Notes: generated by a model from the sequence alone, not told the origin. Counted from the stretch's first letter, positions 1 through 10,876 are shown. The stretch: DNA of 64,000 bases from Cynocephalus volans (GCF_027409185.1 NC_084463.1:111544133-111608132), one strand, 5' to 3'. A program made the numbers and translations.

Positions 1-1377
1 TGGGATCTGTTTGCCATTCCAGGACTACAAGGTCAAGGCTCACCCCAGGCTCATCCAGGGTATTCTGCATGCTGGGAGGGCTGAGGCTATTCACGACCGC
101 CCTGCTCAGAGGTCAGGAGGGGCTGAACCTCCTGGGGAGGGGAGGGGGTCTAGGTCTCGATGACCTCAGAAGAATTGGACAGGAGAGAAGGCAGGGCTGG
201 CCATGTCCTCATGGGACTCATTCTGTGACTGGGGAGACTTCTCTCCTTTCTCCTGTCTCTTTCATGTCAATAAAAGGAATAGTTAAATTCTAAAGTCTAC
301 AGTATGGTTAGCTTCCCAGCAAGAGGTATGTGAGCTGGGAGGCCAGGAGAGGAACAGTTCGGTGGCCTGGGACGTGCAGACCAGGGCGAGGCTGAGGGAG
401 TGTGTTCTGGTTACTCTCCTTCTCTGCTCTTCTCTGGCCAGCCCTGTACTTACCTCCAGGGACTGCATCAGCAGCTCCTCTGCTTTCTGCCTCCAGCTGG
501 GTTTGGCCAATTGGAGGCTTTGGTAGAATATTTGACAGATGGAGGAGAAAGAGATATATTTTTCCCCAAGCCTTACCCTTCCCCCCACCCCCATTGCTGG
601 GCTGTTTTTTCTACAGTGGGGGTCCTCCCCCTTTGGCCAAGGACCCATTGAGGTTTGCAGCACCCTCCCTCGCCTGTCCCTTTAGTGATAGTAGTAGGAA
701 GGGCTTCCACTCTTGCTGTGTCTGGGGCCTCACCTCACCCTGTCTACACTTCTAAAGAACCACCCTTGCTAAGCTCTCTTCAGTGAACCTCCTTTCCCCC
801 CAGTGTTCCATCTGTTTCCAGCTGAGACCCTGACACATGCTGAGTGTGGGAGGGTCTTTTTTCCCCTAGTTAGGAAAGGGATCAGGTTAATACCAGGGGC
901 ATTTCCATGGTCAGGTGCTGGAGATGGACCCGGCCCATTCAAGGTGTGAGCAGAACATCTTAGGGGAGCAGACAGTGTTGGGGAAATACCTCTCATGCTG
1001 TCTCCTTGGCTTGGGAATCATTTCCTTGGAGTCCTCCTTTAGTAGTTCAATTCTTTCCGGAAATCTGGGTGTGCCTCACCTGGACCATCAAGGAACCCAG
1101 GGGCGGGGTTTGGGTTCACACTTCAGACAGAGCACAAAGGGAGCCCCCGTAGGGGCTATTGTGAGGATGGCAGCAGCGGGAATTAGGAATGAGTTTCAGA
1201 GAAAAATGGGGAGGGAGGGTTGGGGGCCAGCCAGGAGGGAAGGGGCAGAAAAGAGGCACAGGGTCTAGACCACTGGGCTCAGTTGTCTCTCTCACCAGGA
1301 GCAGCAACTCCTGGGAGAAGGTTTTGTGTTGTGGGTCGAATTCTGGGCACTTTCTACAAAAATGCAGTGTCACGGGC

Positions 1378-1530
1378 AAGATCAGCTATGTAATTTGTTG
1401 GGCCCAGTGCAAAATAAAAGTATGGGGTCCCTTGTTCAGAAAGTATCAAAAATTTCAAGATGGTGACAGCAGAGCATTAAACTAAGCTGGGGCTCTCTGA
1501 GCTTGGAGTCTCATGCCCGATGCCCACGAA
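1378..1530 (+). repeat. Ancient dispersed repeat, probably DNA-transposon derived
   Basis: The stretch around GTTGGGCCCAGTGCAAAATA and AATTTCAAGATGGTGACAGC matches a repeat I have seen many times in mammalian genomes. I cannot name its family securely, and no terminal repeats are recognisable. Confidence 0.35.
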
Positions 1531-2198
1531 GCTGGCCACAGGTTATCCCCTGAAGAGAACATGGGTAGGCCCCCCTCCCCTGGGTATGGCAACAAGGAGG
1601 CTGAGCAGAGACACAGAGATTAGGTGGTGACAATGTCTACAACCTGGTTTCCATGGTGTGGCTACACTGTGTATAATTTGAAAACACACCCTTATTCAGG
1701 CTAATGCCTCTCTAAGCCCTTTCTGCCCAATCTTGTTACCAAAACACCAAGGAAGAATAAAATTACTGTCTGTGGGTGGAAGAGATTGGCTGAGGCAGAG
1801 GCAGGGCAGCAGGCCTGGATGGTCCTGTGGGGTCAGGTGCCAGAGGTGGTCTGGGGTGTCTGCCTTGCTCCCCTCCCTCCTGTTTGGAGCTGAAGGCAGA
1901 GATGGAGCATGGCTGAGAGGTGATAGATTTTTGGGTGACTCTGTCCTGTGTTTGTTTTCCTGGACTTTAGACTGTTGTGACCATGAAAAAGCAAATGAAC
2001 ATTGAATCTGAAGGCCAGACAGTCGGTCTCTCTTGCCTCTGAACCCCCCTGCATCTTTTGCCTGGGACTAGAAAGAGTGGTGAGAATGAAAGAACTCTGA
2101 TTTCCAAGCACTTCTGCTTCAGAATATTAGATGACGGCAGCCTTACTCTCATAAAAGCAGATTTGGGGGGTTGGTAGCAGAAATCCTTTTCTCTCTGG

Positions 2199-2345
2199 GG
2201 TCAGTGTGTGCGTGTGTGTGCACATGCGTGTACCTGTGCATATGCACATGTGCGTCTGTGTACTGTATGTCTGACATACTGTATGTGTGTGCACACACGT
2301 TTAGTGAGTGGCTATGTGAGTCTATGCATGTGTGTGTGCAGAGAC
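2199..2345. repeat. Degenerate (TG)n / (TGTGCA)n low-complexity tract
   Basis: Alternating purine-pyrimidine sequence is dominated by TGTGTG and TGCATG words with several internal near-repeats, for example GTACTGTATGTCTGACATACTGTATG, which is also a short palindrome-like unit at about 2259-2287. Confidence 0.8.
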
Positions 2346-3160
2346 AGTGCAACGTGTGCAGCTCTGTTGTATGTGTGCATGGCCATCAAAGGGATTGTGT
2401 GTGCTCGCACATGGGGGAAGGTCTGTGCATGAGTAGCTTCCGGTGTCTAAAGTCTTTATGTCCTGCTTCCATCAATCTTGTTTGTTATAAAGAGCAGGGA
2501 GTCACTCAACCAGATCAGGGAAAGAAAAATTATCAGGATGTTTATGGGTTGGGTCTGGGTTGAGGAAGAAACTCAAGCAGCTCGAGGGCCTGTCTGATGT
2601 CTGCTGCCTTCTGCTCAGCGTCTCCTTCTCTTCTCTGCCCAGTTGGGGTTCCCCTTCCTGATCTCAGCATGCACAAGGCTCATGCTTGCTCGGCCCTCTG
2701 AGGCCTCACTCTACTCCATGGCATGTCTCTATGCATGACCATGGCTCTGGCCTTCTTTAATAACTGCCTGATTATGCACATCATGGCACAAATTCCTAGG
2801 CAGAATTTGAGTGGCCTAGCTCATCCTTCTGTGCTGACTCATTGACCCATAGCCAGCCCTTGGGTCAGCTTGAATCAGCTATGGAGAGAAGAGATCATGG
2901 TCACGGTACAAACAGGGTCACAGCTGGGACTGTGGTTGGGACAGTTAAACAAATGTGGATGTGGAGGGCAATGATCAATACCTCAGGTACTTATGCAGAA
3001 GTTCCCTGTCACCTGTGCAGTGCTCACTGTTACCTCTGTGGAGGCCAAGACAACTGGGCTGTCCCGCAACAAGGCAAGACTTACCTGAGCAAGGTGGGCA
3101 TGAGTGTAGGAGCCTCCTGGGGCCTGGTGTCTGCTCACCACAGCTCCTTCTCTGCTTCCC

Positions 3161-3567
3161 TGTTATAGGTTGAATTGTGTCCTCCCCAAAATTTATATAT
3201 TAAAGTCCCAACTCCCAGTACCTCAGAATGTGACCTTATTTGGAGATAGGGTCTTTGCAGAAGTAATAGAGTTAATATGAGGTCATTAGTGGGTCTTAAA
3301 CCAGTATGGCTGGTGTCCTTAAAAGAAGAGACTTGGAAACAGACGTGCATAGAGGGGAGATGATATGAAGAGACAGGGAGAAAACCCCATCTACAAGCCA
3401 AGAAGGCCTGGAGCAGATCCTTCCCTCACAGCCTTCAGAAGGAACCAACCCTGCCATCACCTTGATCCTGGACTTTTGGCCTCCAGAACTGTGAGACAAT
3501 ACCTTTCTGCTGTTGAAGCCACCCAGTCTGTGATACTTTGTGACAGCAGCCCTGGCAAACTGATATA
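3161..3567 (+). repeat. MLT1-type (ERVL-MaLR) solo LTR
   Basis: It starts TGTTATAGGTTGAATTGTGT and carries the landmark words CAGTACCTCAGAATGTGACC, GATGAGGTCAT-like, CCTCCAGAACTGTGAGACAA and AAGCCACCCAGT in MLT1 order. It ends GCAAACTGATATA. There is no internal retroviral sequence, so it is a solo LTR. Confidence 0.85.
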
Positions 3568-4072
3568 CCCCCAAGAGAAAAAGGAGAAGAACATGGGACA
3601 CTGACACCCCTGGAGGGTGGGATGGGACTGCACACCCAGGAAGTGGCCTCCACACACCCACAGCCCACCCGGTCTTGAGGTCCCTGGCCTGGATGCTTCT
3701 GACACCCAGCCTCCGGAGACGCAGAAGGAGGGAGCTCACTGAAGGCTTTAGACAAGAAATGAATCTGCTGGAATTTGTATTTCAGAAAGACCCCCATGAC
3801 TATCACAGTGTGGAGAATAGATGGGGTGAGGAGATTGTGTCCACATGCACAACGAAGAGGCCCAGGGAAGATACCAGAGCTGTCAGGAGGCATCACTGCC
3901 ATGATGCACTGAGCAACATGATATGGAGTGGGGCTCGTGCCCCTGGTGGAGGTGGTGCTGGTCACTGGGATGGGCCTGGGGGGTGCAGCTCAGGTTGGCA
4001 CTGTCTGAGGGATGTCCACACACCTGCCCAGGGTGCCTCGGCAGCAGGAGATCAGGCCTGGAGCTTGGAGGA

Positions 4073-4321
4073 GAGGTCCAGGATGCAGATGATCTGGGCA
4101 TTGCTGGTGTCTGGGTGCAGGTGGACCAAGTGCATGAGGGTGGGCAGGAGCTGCTTCTCCCAGAAACAGACCGAGAGACAAGCATTTGGGAGGTGATGGG
4201 GCAGGCACAGACAGGGACTGAGGAAATGAGACAGGGAAGGAGGAAGGCAAAGGGCATTCAGGGGCAACTGGAACTCAGTCCCATGGAGGGCCCTTTGAGA
4301 GCCTGGAGAGTCAGGCCTCAC
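4073..4321 (-). other. Coding-like frame of unknown origin (possible exon or processed-pseudogene remnant)
   Basis: An open frame of up to 83 codons on the minus strand ends with TGA at 4074-4072. Its last 35 codons (FWEKQLLPTLMHLVHLHP through SSKLQA) have strongly G/C-biased third positions and a protein-like composition. A good acceptor-like sequence (pyrimidine tract then TTTCCTCAG) lies near 4223. I recognise no protein family. It could be the last exon of an unannotated gene, a pseudogene remnant or chance. Confidence 0.25.
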
Positions 4322-5449
4322 AATAGTTTCCCCGAAGGGTAAGGAGGCACATCCTCAAGGGCTGGGGGCTATTTCTAGGGTCGAAAGTCTCTGGCACTTC
4401 TGGTCTGTGCATGCTCAGGCCTGATCAGGTGCCTATGGCCACAGAATGGCCTCAGGAAGAGATGCAGGCAGCTGGATATGCTGCAGGAATGTGGCTGTTG
4501 GCAGGTGACCTTCAGGGCTGGCCAGGATCTGGGCAGGGCACTGATGGCTTCTGTTATCGTTGCTGCTGACAGTTGTGCCCATCTTCCAATGGGGAGTGGG
4601 GAGCCCATCCTCTTCCCTCATTACTTAAAGTGGATGGGACTCTGGGCAGGCACTGGGTGAAGGTTGGGGGCTGAGTCATACAGCTGGCTTGTGGCCAGGC
4701 AGCAGGGCTGGTAGTCCAGGAGGCCAGGGCACAGGCTAAAAGAGCCCTTTCTAGTATAAGAGAAGGCAGTGGAAGCAGGGAACAAAGTTGTTTAATGTGC
4801 AAATCATTAAGAAAAATAATGATTTCACTCCAGGGTGTTCAGAGGGTCCTTAAGCATCTGCTAATTAGCTTTCAGCAGCAGCCAGCTGAGGTGGGAGCAG
4901 GGCGAGACTGGCCATGGGCTGGGTCCTCCACACCCTCTTCTCTCCTTTATGCTCTGACCTCCCCCCAGCCCCCACCTCCACTTCTTGCTTTTATACCTGT
5001 GAGATATAGGGAGCCTGGACTGGCCGCACTCCCAGGTGGTCAGGGCCCACAAGGTTCACCTCAAGGCCTCTTCTCCCTCCAGGACATCTAGCCTCAGGGA
5101 GATGGTAAGTTGGTAACTCAAGAGGGAGTTGCTGCCCTGTCCTGTTTTAACTGCCCCCAGGTTATCTTATGGGGGAGGGTTTGCTCTTCAGGGTGTAGAC
5201 ATTGCTGGGAGTGGGTTGCTATTGGGTACATGTGAGAGGAGGGCAAGATGTGTGGGGTTTGTAGGGCGTGGGTGTGGGTGGCAGTGAGTGTAGAATGGGT
5301 GCCTCCAGCAGGTACAGACACAAGTGGGTGTCAGCACCAGCAGGGGACAGGGATACGGATACTGACACATGGCCATGTGTGGGCGTAGATCGGTATGAAG
5401 GTGTGGGTATCAGTGACAGCAACTGGGTGTCAGGATGTCAACAGATGAA

Positions 5450-5690
5450 ATAATACTAGCTAAGACTTGATAGCACTTACAGGTACCTGTCCCTGTTCTT
5501 TGTGTTTTATGTAAAGTTACTCATTTAATTTTCACATCAACCCCATGAAATGTGTCTTATTAGTGTCCCCTTTTAAGGGGAGGGAACAGAGGCACAAAGA
5601 GGGCAAGTAGCTGCCCAAGATCATCCAGCTAGTGAGTGGCAGGGCCACGACTTGAACCCAGGCTGTCTGGTTTGAGTCCACACTCTCAGT
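5450..5690 (-). repeat. MIR SINE remnant
   Basis: Reverse-complement MIR order is visible: a degraded GTGCCAGGCAC-like start, CTCATTTAATTTTCACATCAACCCC, AGAGGCACAAAGAGG, TCCAGCTAGTGAGTGGCAG and CTTGAACCCAGGCTGTCTGG. Confidence 0.85.
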
Positions 5691-5895
5691 CCTTCTCTGC
5701 ACCAGGAGTACAGTGCAGGGAGTGAAGCTGGGAGTGTGTGTGCATTGGGGGGACAGGGAGGGCCACTGTGGATCGCAGGCAGGAAGTGGAGGTCGATGTG
5801 AATAGGTAGAGCAGTATGAATGGTGCTGCTGAAGAAGGAGGCCTGGGAAAGTACAGGAAGAGGCACAGAGGTGGCCTGATCCAGGTTGAGACTGG

Positions 5896-6056
5896 GCCCT
5901 GGTTCCCAACCTTTATTGGAGAATCAGAATCACCTGGAAGGCCTATTAAACCATAGATCATTCCTGACTCTGGGGTTCTGGATTGGAGCTCAAGCACCAC
6001 ATTTCCCTGGTGAGCCTAAGTCTGCTGGTTTGGGGACCAGACTTTGGGAACACTAG
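5896..6056 (+). repeat. hAT-Charlie-type non-autonomous transposon remnant
   Basis: It has the family signature of a GGTTCCCAACC-like terminus, GAATCACCTGGAAGG, a central GGGTTCTGG segment, and a closing GGGGACCAGACTTTGGGAAC. The two ends are imperfect inverted repeats of the CAGTGGTTCTCAA class. Confidence 0.6.
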
Positions 6057-6245
6057 AGTAGAGCATTGAGCATGGGTGATTATAAGGAACAGGAATTGGT
6101 GTTCAGAGGAAAGGAAAGAGGTGGATAGAATGAGACTAGAAAAGAGAGTGACTTTAGAAGTGTGGAATAGGTTACAGCCATAGGAAGGTGACTGTTGGAG
6201 TGACCATGGGCATGAGTGTCATTTAGTTAAGCAGGAATGTGAGTT

Positions 6246-6548
6246 CAGTTGGCCCTCCATATTGGCAGGTTCAGCCAACCACTGATTGAAAATATTTGGG
6301 TAAAGAACAGTGCAATAATAAAAAATAATACAAATAAAAAAATACAGTATAGCAACTGTTTACATAGCATTTACATTGTATTAGGTATGATAAGTAATCT
6401 AGAAATGATTTAAAGTATATGGGAGGATGTGCATAGGCTATATGCAAATACTGCACTATTTTATATCAGGGACTTGAACAAACTTGGCTCTTGGTGTACT
6501 TGGGGGTCCTGGAACCAATTCTTCATGGATACTGAGGTATGATGTCTG
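6246..6548 (+). repeat. MER2-like (TcMar-Tigger) non-autonomous DNA transposon
   Basis: It opens CAGTTGGCCCTCCATATTGG and closes GGATACTGAGGTATGATGTCTG, degraded inverted repeats. The interior word order (ACAGTATAGCAACTGTTTACA, CATTGTATTAGGTATGATAAG, TGGGGGTCCTGGAACCAAT) matches the MER2 consensus as I recall it. It is A/T-rich in the middle. Confidence 0.75.
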
Positions 6549-7288
6549 AGAGGACATCAGAGCCCTGGCTTTGAGAGCATGGCAAAGGCGGTACCTACAA
6601 TCCCATAGGAGCCTCTTTTCTCTTGAGGGCTCTGGCGCCCAGTGTTGACCTCCCAGGTGGTGGCTATCAGGTGTGACTAGCCTGGCATGTCTGGTTGTCC
6701 TCTCTGTACTGGTGGTCTGTAGTGAAGGCCAAGAGGCTCTTTAGGGAGTTGAATGCAAACTTAAAGGGGAGTCTATGACAGTGGCCTTGGAAGCCCCTGG
6801 GGGCCCCTCCAGGTGACTCCTGTGCTGGATTCTGTGGGGTTCTTAGAATGCAAAGATGGTTGAGACAACAGGCATCTCTGCCCTTGGGGTCCCCTAGTGC
6901 AGGAGGTTTCTCTATGTTGATCAATTTTCAACTATAAATTACTGATCCCAAACAGGTGACTGCCTGGGCTGGAGGCCCCTGGGAAGGAGAACTTGAGGTA
7001 GGGATTGGGACTGAAACCTGTCCAGAAAGGGTTTCCTTTTCTTCCTCACTCTTAGAGCCTGGTATGGGTTATTGCTCTGCTATAAGTTAGAGGGTTAGAG
7101 GAGGTGCTTAGGGAGACCTTCCAACCAGAGGAAGGGCTCTTTGGGCTGCAGCAAGGCACATTCAGCTGGAAGCTACTCGGGGACTGAGGGTTGGGCAACA
7201 GGCTCCAGGAAAGATGGTTCCATTCTGAGTGTCTCTGCTGTCCTGAGGCTGTCCCAAGGGGCTGACTTGGAGCCTTAACTGAGTCATG

Positions 7289-7736
7289 TGTTATGGTTGA
7301 ACTGTGACTGCCCCCCACAAAAGATAGGTTAAAGTTCTCACCCCCAGTACCTCAAAATGTGACCTTATTGGAAACAGAGTCTTTAAAGAGGTAATCAAGT
7401 TAAAATGAGGTCATTAGGGTTGACACCAAACCAATATGACTAGTGCCCTTATAAAACTGGGAAATTTGGACACAGGAGAAAGACACATAGAAATGAAGGA
7501 CAAGACGAAGACACAAGAAGAAGATGGCCATTGACAAGCCAAGGAACTCCTGAGGCTACCAGAAGCTAGGAGAGGGGCGTGGAACAGATTCTCCCTTACA
7601 GCCCTCAGAAGCCACCAACCCTGTCAACACCTTGGTTTTGGACCTCTAGCCTCCAGACTGGGAGACAGTAATTTTCTGTTGTTTAAGCCACCCAGTGTGT
7701 GGTACTTTGTCACAGTAGTCCTGGGAATCTAGTACA
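7289..7736 (+). repeat. MLT1-type (ERVL-MaLR) solo LTR
   Basis: It runs from TGTTATGGTTGAACTGTGAC to GGGAATCTAGTACA, with CAGTACCTCAAAATGTGACC, GATGGCCATTGACAAGCCAAGG and AAGCCACCCAGTGTGTGGTA. It is a solo LTR in the same orientation as the copies at 3161 and 56398 but in a different subfamily state. Confidence 0.85.
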
Positions 7737-8215
7737 CCATGATGCACGGAAGGATCCAAACCAGTCTTATTCACTGGATAGGGCATTTTCTGTTGGTTGA
7801 GGGACTGGGCAGGGGACAGTTTTGGGAGGTGAAGGAGGTGACTTGGTAACTCCAGGAGAGAGCAGTGTAGTCTGAAGCCCAGCAGGTGATGTCCAGTGGC
7901 CAGTGACCCATGGAGATTTCTTTGGAAGGAGGCACTGAGTCTGTCTTCTGGAGGAGGAACCTGCTGTGGCAAAGGCAGGGGACCTTCCCTCCGGGGTTGG
8001 GGCCTGAGGTCAGAGTGCCCTTCTCTCTGTCTAGGCCCAACAAAGAGAGCTGGCAGCTTGCACAACAAGCTCCCACTGTCTGCAGGGGTTTAAATCCTCC
8101 TTTCTCAGGGATGTGACGCAGGAAGGGCAAACAGGGACACATCTTTGGCTACAAGAACTCCAAGTTCAGAAGCCAGGCATGAATCTCCAGAGAGTGCCAA
8201 ATGACTGCAAAAACT

Positions 8216-8491
8216 CTTTTCTTAATCAATTGTATTTTATTATCAGTTATAAATATTTTCCATTTGTCCCCTATTTACAGTTGCAAAATAGTTTATGATA
8301 TTACACCCTCATCCACCATTCAGCATCTTTCTATAAACTCCATGAAAATTGAATAGGAAATAAAAAGCTCTTTTGGGGGGCTCATGAACCTGGTTCCCCA
8401 GACTCCAAACAACCCCACACAGACAGCAGGCAACGTTTCGGCAGGTGCTACACAGTAGCAAAGGGGCGGGCCGGCGGCGGCTTGGGCGGGG
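8216..8491 (-). other. GALNT18: GALNT18 3' untranslated region (inferred)
   Basis: About 275 bases follow the TGA before the first canonical poly(A) signal. The first 40 bases after the stop are very GC-rich (runs of CCGCC), then the composition becomes A/T-rich. The cleavage site is placed about 20 bases past the AATAAA. A longer 3' UTR is possible if that signal is bypassed. There is no cDNA evidence here. Confidence 0.6.
8236..8241 (-). terminator. GALNT18 poly(A) signal AATAAA
   Basis: The minus strand reads GATAATAAAATACAATTG, the first AATAAA downstream of the GALNT18 stop codon. A TTTTTG-containing tract lies about 25 bases further downstream, suitable as a U/GU-rich element. This makes it the most likely transcript end. 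Confidence 0.6.
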
Positions 8492-8638
8492 TCAGGACTC
8501 CAGGCTCCTCAGGACGTTGGTGATGCTCCAGTGCTGGCCCGAGCACTTCTGCAGCACCAGCTGGAAGCCGAACTCCATGTCGCTGTTCTCCTGCAGCTCC
8601 AGGCAGCGCTTGGACTTGCGGTTCTGGATGGGGCCTCC
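8492..8638 (-). CDS. GALNT18: GALNT18 terminal coding exon (lectin domain, gamma repeat, C-terminus)
   Basis: This is the coding part of the last exon: 48 codons plus a TGA stop at 8494-8492. It begins GGPIQNRKSKRCLELQ and ends SITNVLRSLES. CLEL is the CLD-equivalent of the gamma lectin repeat, and QHW near the end is the canonical QxW motif that closes a ricin-type trefoil. The acceptor is CTCCTAG at 8639-8645, and the upstream exon ends in a complete Gln codon, so the join is phase 0. The exon is strikingly GC-rich and CpG-containing compared with its flanks. Two Cys residues (in RCLEL and QKCSG) probably form the repeat disulfide. The lectin domain of this family modulates recognition of already glycosylated substrates. 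GALNT18 belongs to the branch with weak or debated transferase activity (recalled, not shown here). Confidence 0.94.
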   Translation of the reverse strand, partial: GGPIQNRKSKRCLELQENSDMEFGFQLVLQKCSGQHWSITNVLRSLES

Positions 8639-9659
8639 CTAGGAGCCAAGGTGGAGAGTAGGGTCAGAGGAGGAGAGGAAATTCGGGGAGCCTTGGGGAA
8701 CCTCAGGCCTGGCAGCTGGTGGGGCTGGAGTTATCTGTGTGGCCAGACGCTTGGGGACCAGCATTCCCTCAAAACTGCAAGCTCCCCCATCTTTGATCTC
8801 CTCCCCAGAAGCCTGGAAATGTGCCTCAGTTTTCTTCACAGCACTCTCATTCTTTGCCAGGACAGAGACCTCCCTTACCAGGCCGGGCTGTGGCATGCTG
8901 GTTTGTTACTATAACTCCTACCCTGAGGACTGGGCCCTGCTCCCCACAGCCATTAGCTGGCCTTGCTCTGAAAAGCCTCGTTCCTCGGGATGACTCCATG
9001 ATCATCCTTCATTTGAGCATGACCAGAGGCCCGGGACCCTCCTGCTCCTAGGGTCCATCCCCCAACTGGCCTCTGCACTTATCAGTGTGGGCCTCAACCA
9101 AACCCAGCCTCCTGGGTAGTGTTTAGTAGGCCAATGGGCTTCCTAAACCCTGGACAAGCATTTTTTGACCCATGCTACTGATGTTCCAGAATGTTCTGTA
9201 GCCATGCACACTTAATTTATGTCCCAAAGCCCCTTGAAGGAAGTGATGTTCTGCTTCCCAAAGCAGTCCTACAGCAGCAAAGAGGAAATCCCCATATTTT
9301 GTTTTTAGTGATATCGTTGCAGGGATTGGACCATCTGGGGCTGCTGGTTGTGAGCCTGGGGAATTAGCCTGGACTGTTTGAGCATCTCTGAGTTGTCACC
9401 AAGGTTGTGCCAAACTGGACTTTGGCCTCCCAAGTAGGTAGAATTGCTTGGGCGCATGGAGGTCCTTATAAGTGGGCCCCTTGTAGCTTATGGCACTTGA
9501 GCCTATGGTCAAATTTATCTCTTCCCTAGAACCTACTCCTTCTCTATTTCCCATCTTGGTAGGAACCAAGTATTTGTGTGGGAAACCTGGACATTTTCAT
9601 TTATTCATCCTTCTCCTAAGCATCCAATTAGGCACCAAGTCGTGCCAATTCCACCTCCC

Positions 9660-9945
9660 TCAAGTCTTGTGACTGTGCCCTTATCCCTATCCATCTTTTC
9701 TCACCTGGACAATCAGACTCCTAATGGGCCTCCCTTCCAACCTCCAGAGGCAGGGAGTGGGGCTCTTTCCAAAATGTACGTCTGGCCTGCAGGACAAAGT
9801 GCGAGCTCCTCAGCGCAGCCCTGAAGGCCTTCACGGCATGGGACTGCCTTTCTCTCTCGCCTCCCCTCTGACCCTTCCCACAGCTCCACACCTTCTGCTG
9901 CAGCCATACCAAACTGCTTGTAGTTTTCTGAATCTATCTGCATTA
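9660..9945 (+). repeat. L2 LINE fragment
   Basis: Pyrimidine-rich sequence in L2 3'-region order: CACCTGGACAATCAGACTCC, CTGGCCTGCAGGACAAAGT, CGCAGCCCTGAAGGCCTTC, TCCCCTCTGACCCTTCCC. It is strongly diverged. Confidence 0.55.
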
Positions 9946-10264
9946 TCTCTGGGTTTCTGGACTTTGAACGAGCTGTGCCCTCTGTCTGGGTCCTTCTCCA
10001 TGCTTCCGTAGCAGGCTAAGCCACTGCCATGTTTCAAAGTCCAGCTCTTGCTCCATTTCCTCCACATTCTCCACCTCCCACCCCCACCTCCTCCAGTCCC
10101 CACAGGTGGCTTGGCACTCTCCATCTGGTGCCTTCTCCAGCTCACAGTGCACTGAGAAAGGGAGATGGCAAACCTCTTCTGTAAGGAAGTAATCCTGAGT
10201 CTGCCACAACCATCCCTATGTCAGCAACTGACATGTCAAGAGAACGTCAAGATGTTCAGTTCTT

Positions 10265-10599
10265 ATAACAACCTCGGAAACTGGCGGTATTTACTACAGT
10301 TGAACATACACACCCCGTGACCCAACAATTCTAACAAAAAGGTGCGCACCAAAGACATGCACTTGAATGCTTTCTGAAACATGATTTGTAAGAGCCCCAG
10401 CATGGAAACAAACCAGACATCCATCAAGAGTAGAATGGATAAATAACTGTGGTATATTCATAAAGTGAAGTACTATACAGCAATGAAAACAAACTAGAGC
10501 TACACTCAAGGATAACTCTCATAAACACAATGCTGAACACAAAAAGACAGACAAAATTACATACATAACTATCTATATAAACTTCCCAAACAGGCAACA
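10265..10599 (+). repeat. Older L1 3'-end fragment, left part (interrupted by a younger L1)
   Basis: L1M/L1MB-type 3' sequence in plus orientation: CGTGACCCAACAATTCTAAC, AGACATCCATCAAGAGTAGAATGG, AACTGTGGTATATTCATA, AGTACTATACAGCAATG. It breaks exactly at the target-site duplication of the younger L1 and resumes at 17445. Confidence 0.85.
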
Positions 10600-10614
10600 T
10601 AAAACCATACTGTT
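10600..10614 (+). repeat. Target-site duplication of the L1, left copy
   Basis: TAAAACCATACTGTT matches the right copy at 17430-17444 at 14 of 15 positions. It sits directly beside the A tail of the minus-strand L1, as target-primed reverse transcription requires. Confidence 0.85.
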
Positions 10615-10664
10615 TTTTTTTTTTTTTTTTTTGATTAGGAAAGACTTTTTTTTTTTTTTTTTTT
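10613..10664 (-). other. Bipartite L1 A tail with 13-nt spacer
   Basis: On the minus strand the element ends with 19 A (10664-10646), then GTCTTTCCTAATC (10645-10633), then about 20 A (10632-10613, the last two shared with the duplication). Both A tracts lie inside the target-site duplications, so the spacer moved with the element. This is the structure of a very short 3' transduction. Confidence 0.75.
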
Positions 10665-10670
10665 AATTTT

Positions 10671-10676
10671 ATTTTG
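10671..10676 (-). terminator. L1 poly(A) signal
   Basis: CAAAATAAAATT on the minus strand contains AATAAA a few bases before the first A tract. It is the element's own 3' processing signal and lies in sense orientation within the GALNT18 intron. The exact position is within a few bases. Confidence 0.7.
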
Positions 10677-10718
10677 TCGATATACATTGTGGCTGATTAT
10701 TGCTCCCCATCACCAAAA

Positions 10719-10751
10719 CCTCCCTCCCTTCTCCCTCCCCCACTCCCCCCC
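10719..10751 (-). other. L1 3' UTR G-rich polypurine tract (G-quadruplex potential)
   Basis: The minus strand carries at least four G-runs of three or more separated by one to four bases (G7, G5, G3, G3, G3). This is a feature found in the 3' UTR of most mammalian L1 lineages. A second G9 run follows at about 10814-10823 and a (CA)n tract at 10826-10866. Confidence 0.75.
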
Positions 10752-10876
10752 AAAAATGTCCTTTCTGTTTGCTTGTCGTATCAACTTCAAGTAATTGTGG
10801 TTGTTATATCTTCTCCCCCCCCCGTTTTTGTGTGTGTGTGTGTGTGTGTGTTTGTGTGTGTGTGTGAATTGATATA

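Larger units (their letters stand above)
1..8215. other. Intergenic DNA downstream of GALNT18
   Basis: No supportable gene lies here. Positions 1-1375, 1545-2198, 2346-3160, 4322-5449, 6549-7288 and 7737-8215 hold nothing I can assign: GC-moderate unique sequence with many short chance ORFs. An ungapped purine/pyrimidine mix around 5118-5430 contains short degenerate GTGGGTGT-type repeats. The stretch 4073-4321 contains a coding-like frame, listed separately. The remaining identifiable material is the repeats listed individually. Confidence 0.6.

Noticed and set aside
2199..2345. Possible CRISPR-like or regularly spaced repeat
   Set aside because: Simple TG-rich sequence with no constant repeat/spacer pattern; the DNA is mammalian.
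3675..4196. 173-codon plus-strand frame
   Set aside because: Composition not protein-like and it is opposite the more convincing minus-strand frame at 4073-4321.
8340..8375. Plus-strand AATAAA near 8358 as a gene end
   Set aside because: The plus strand shows no gene here; this is inside the GALNT18 3' UTR on the opposite strand.
8445..8642. Plus-strand frame over the last GALNT18 exon
   Set aside because: Antisense shadow of the real exon.
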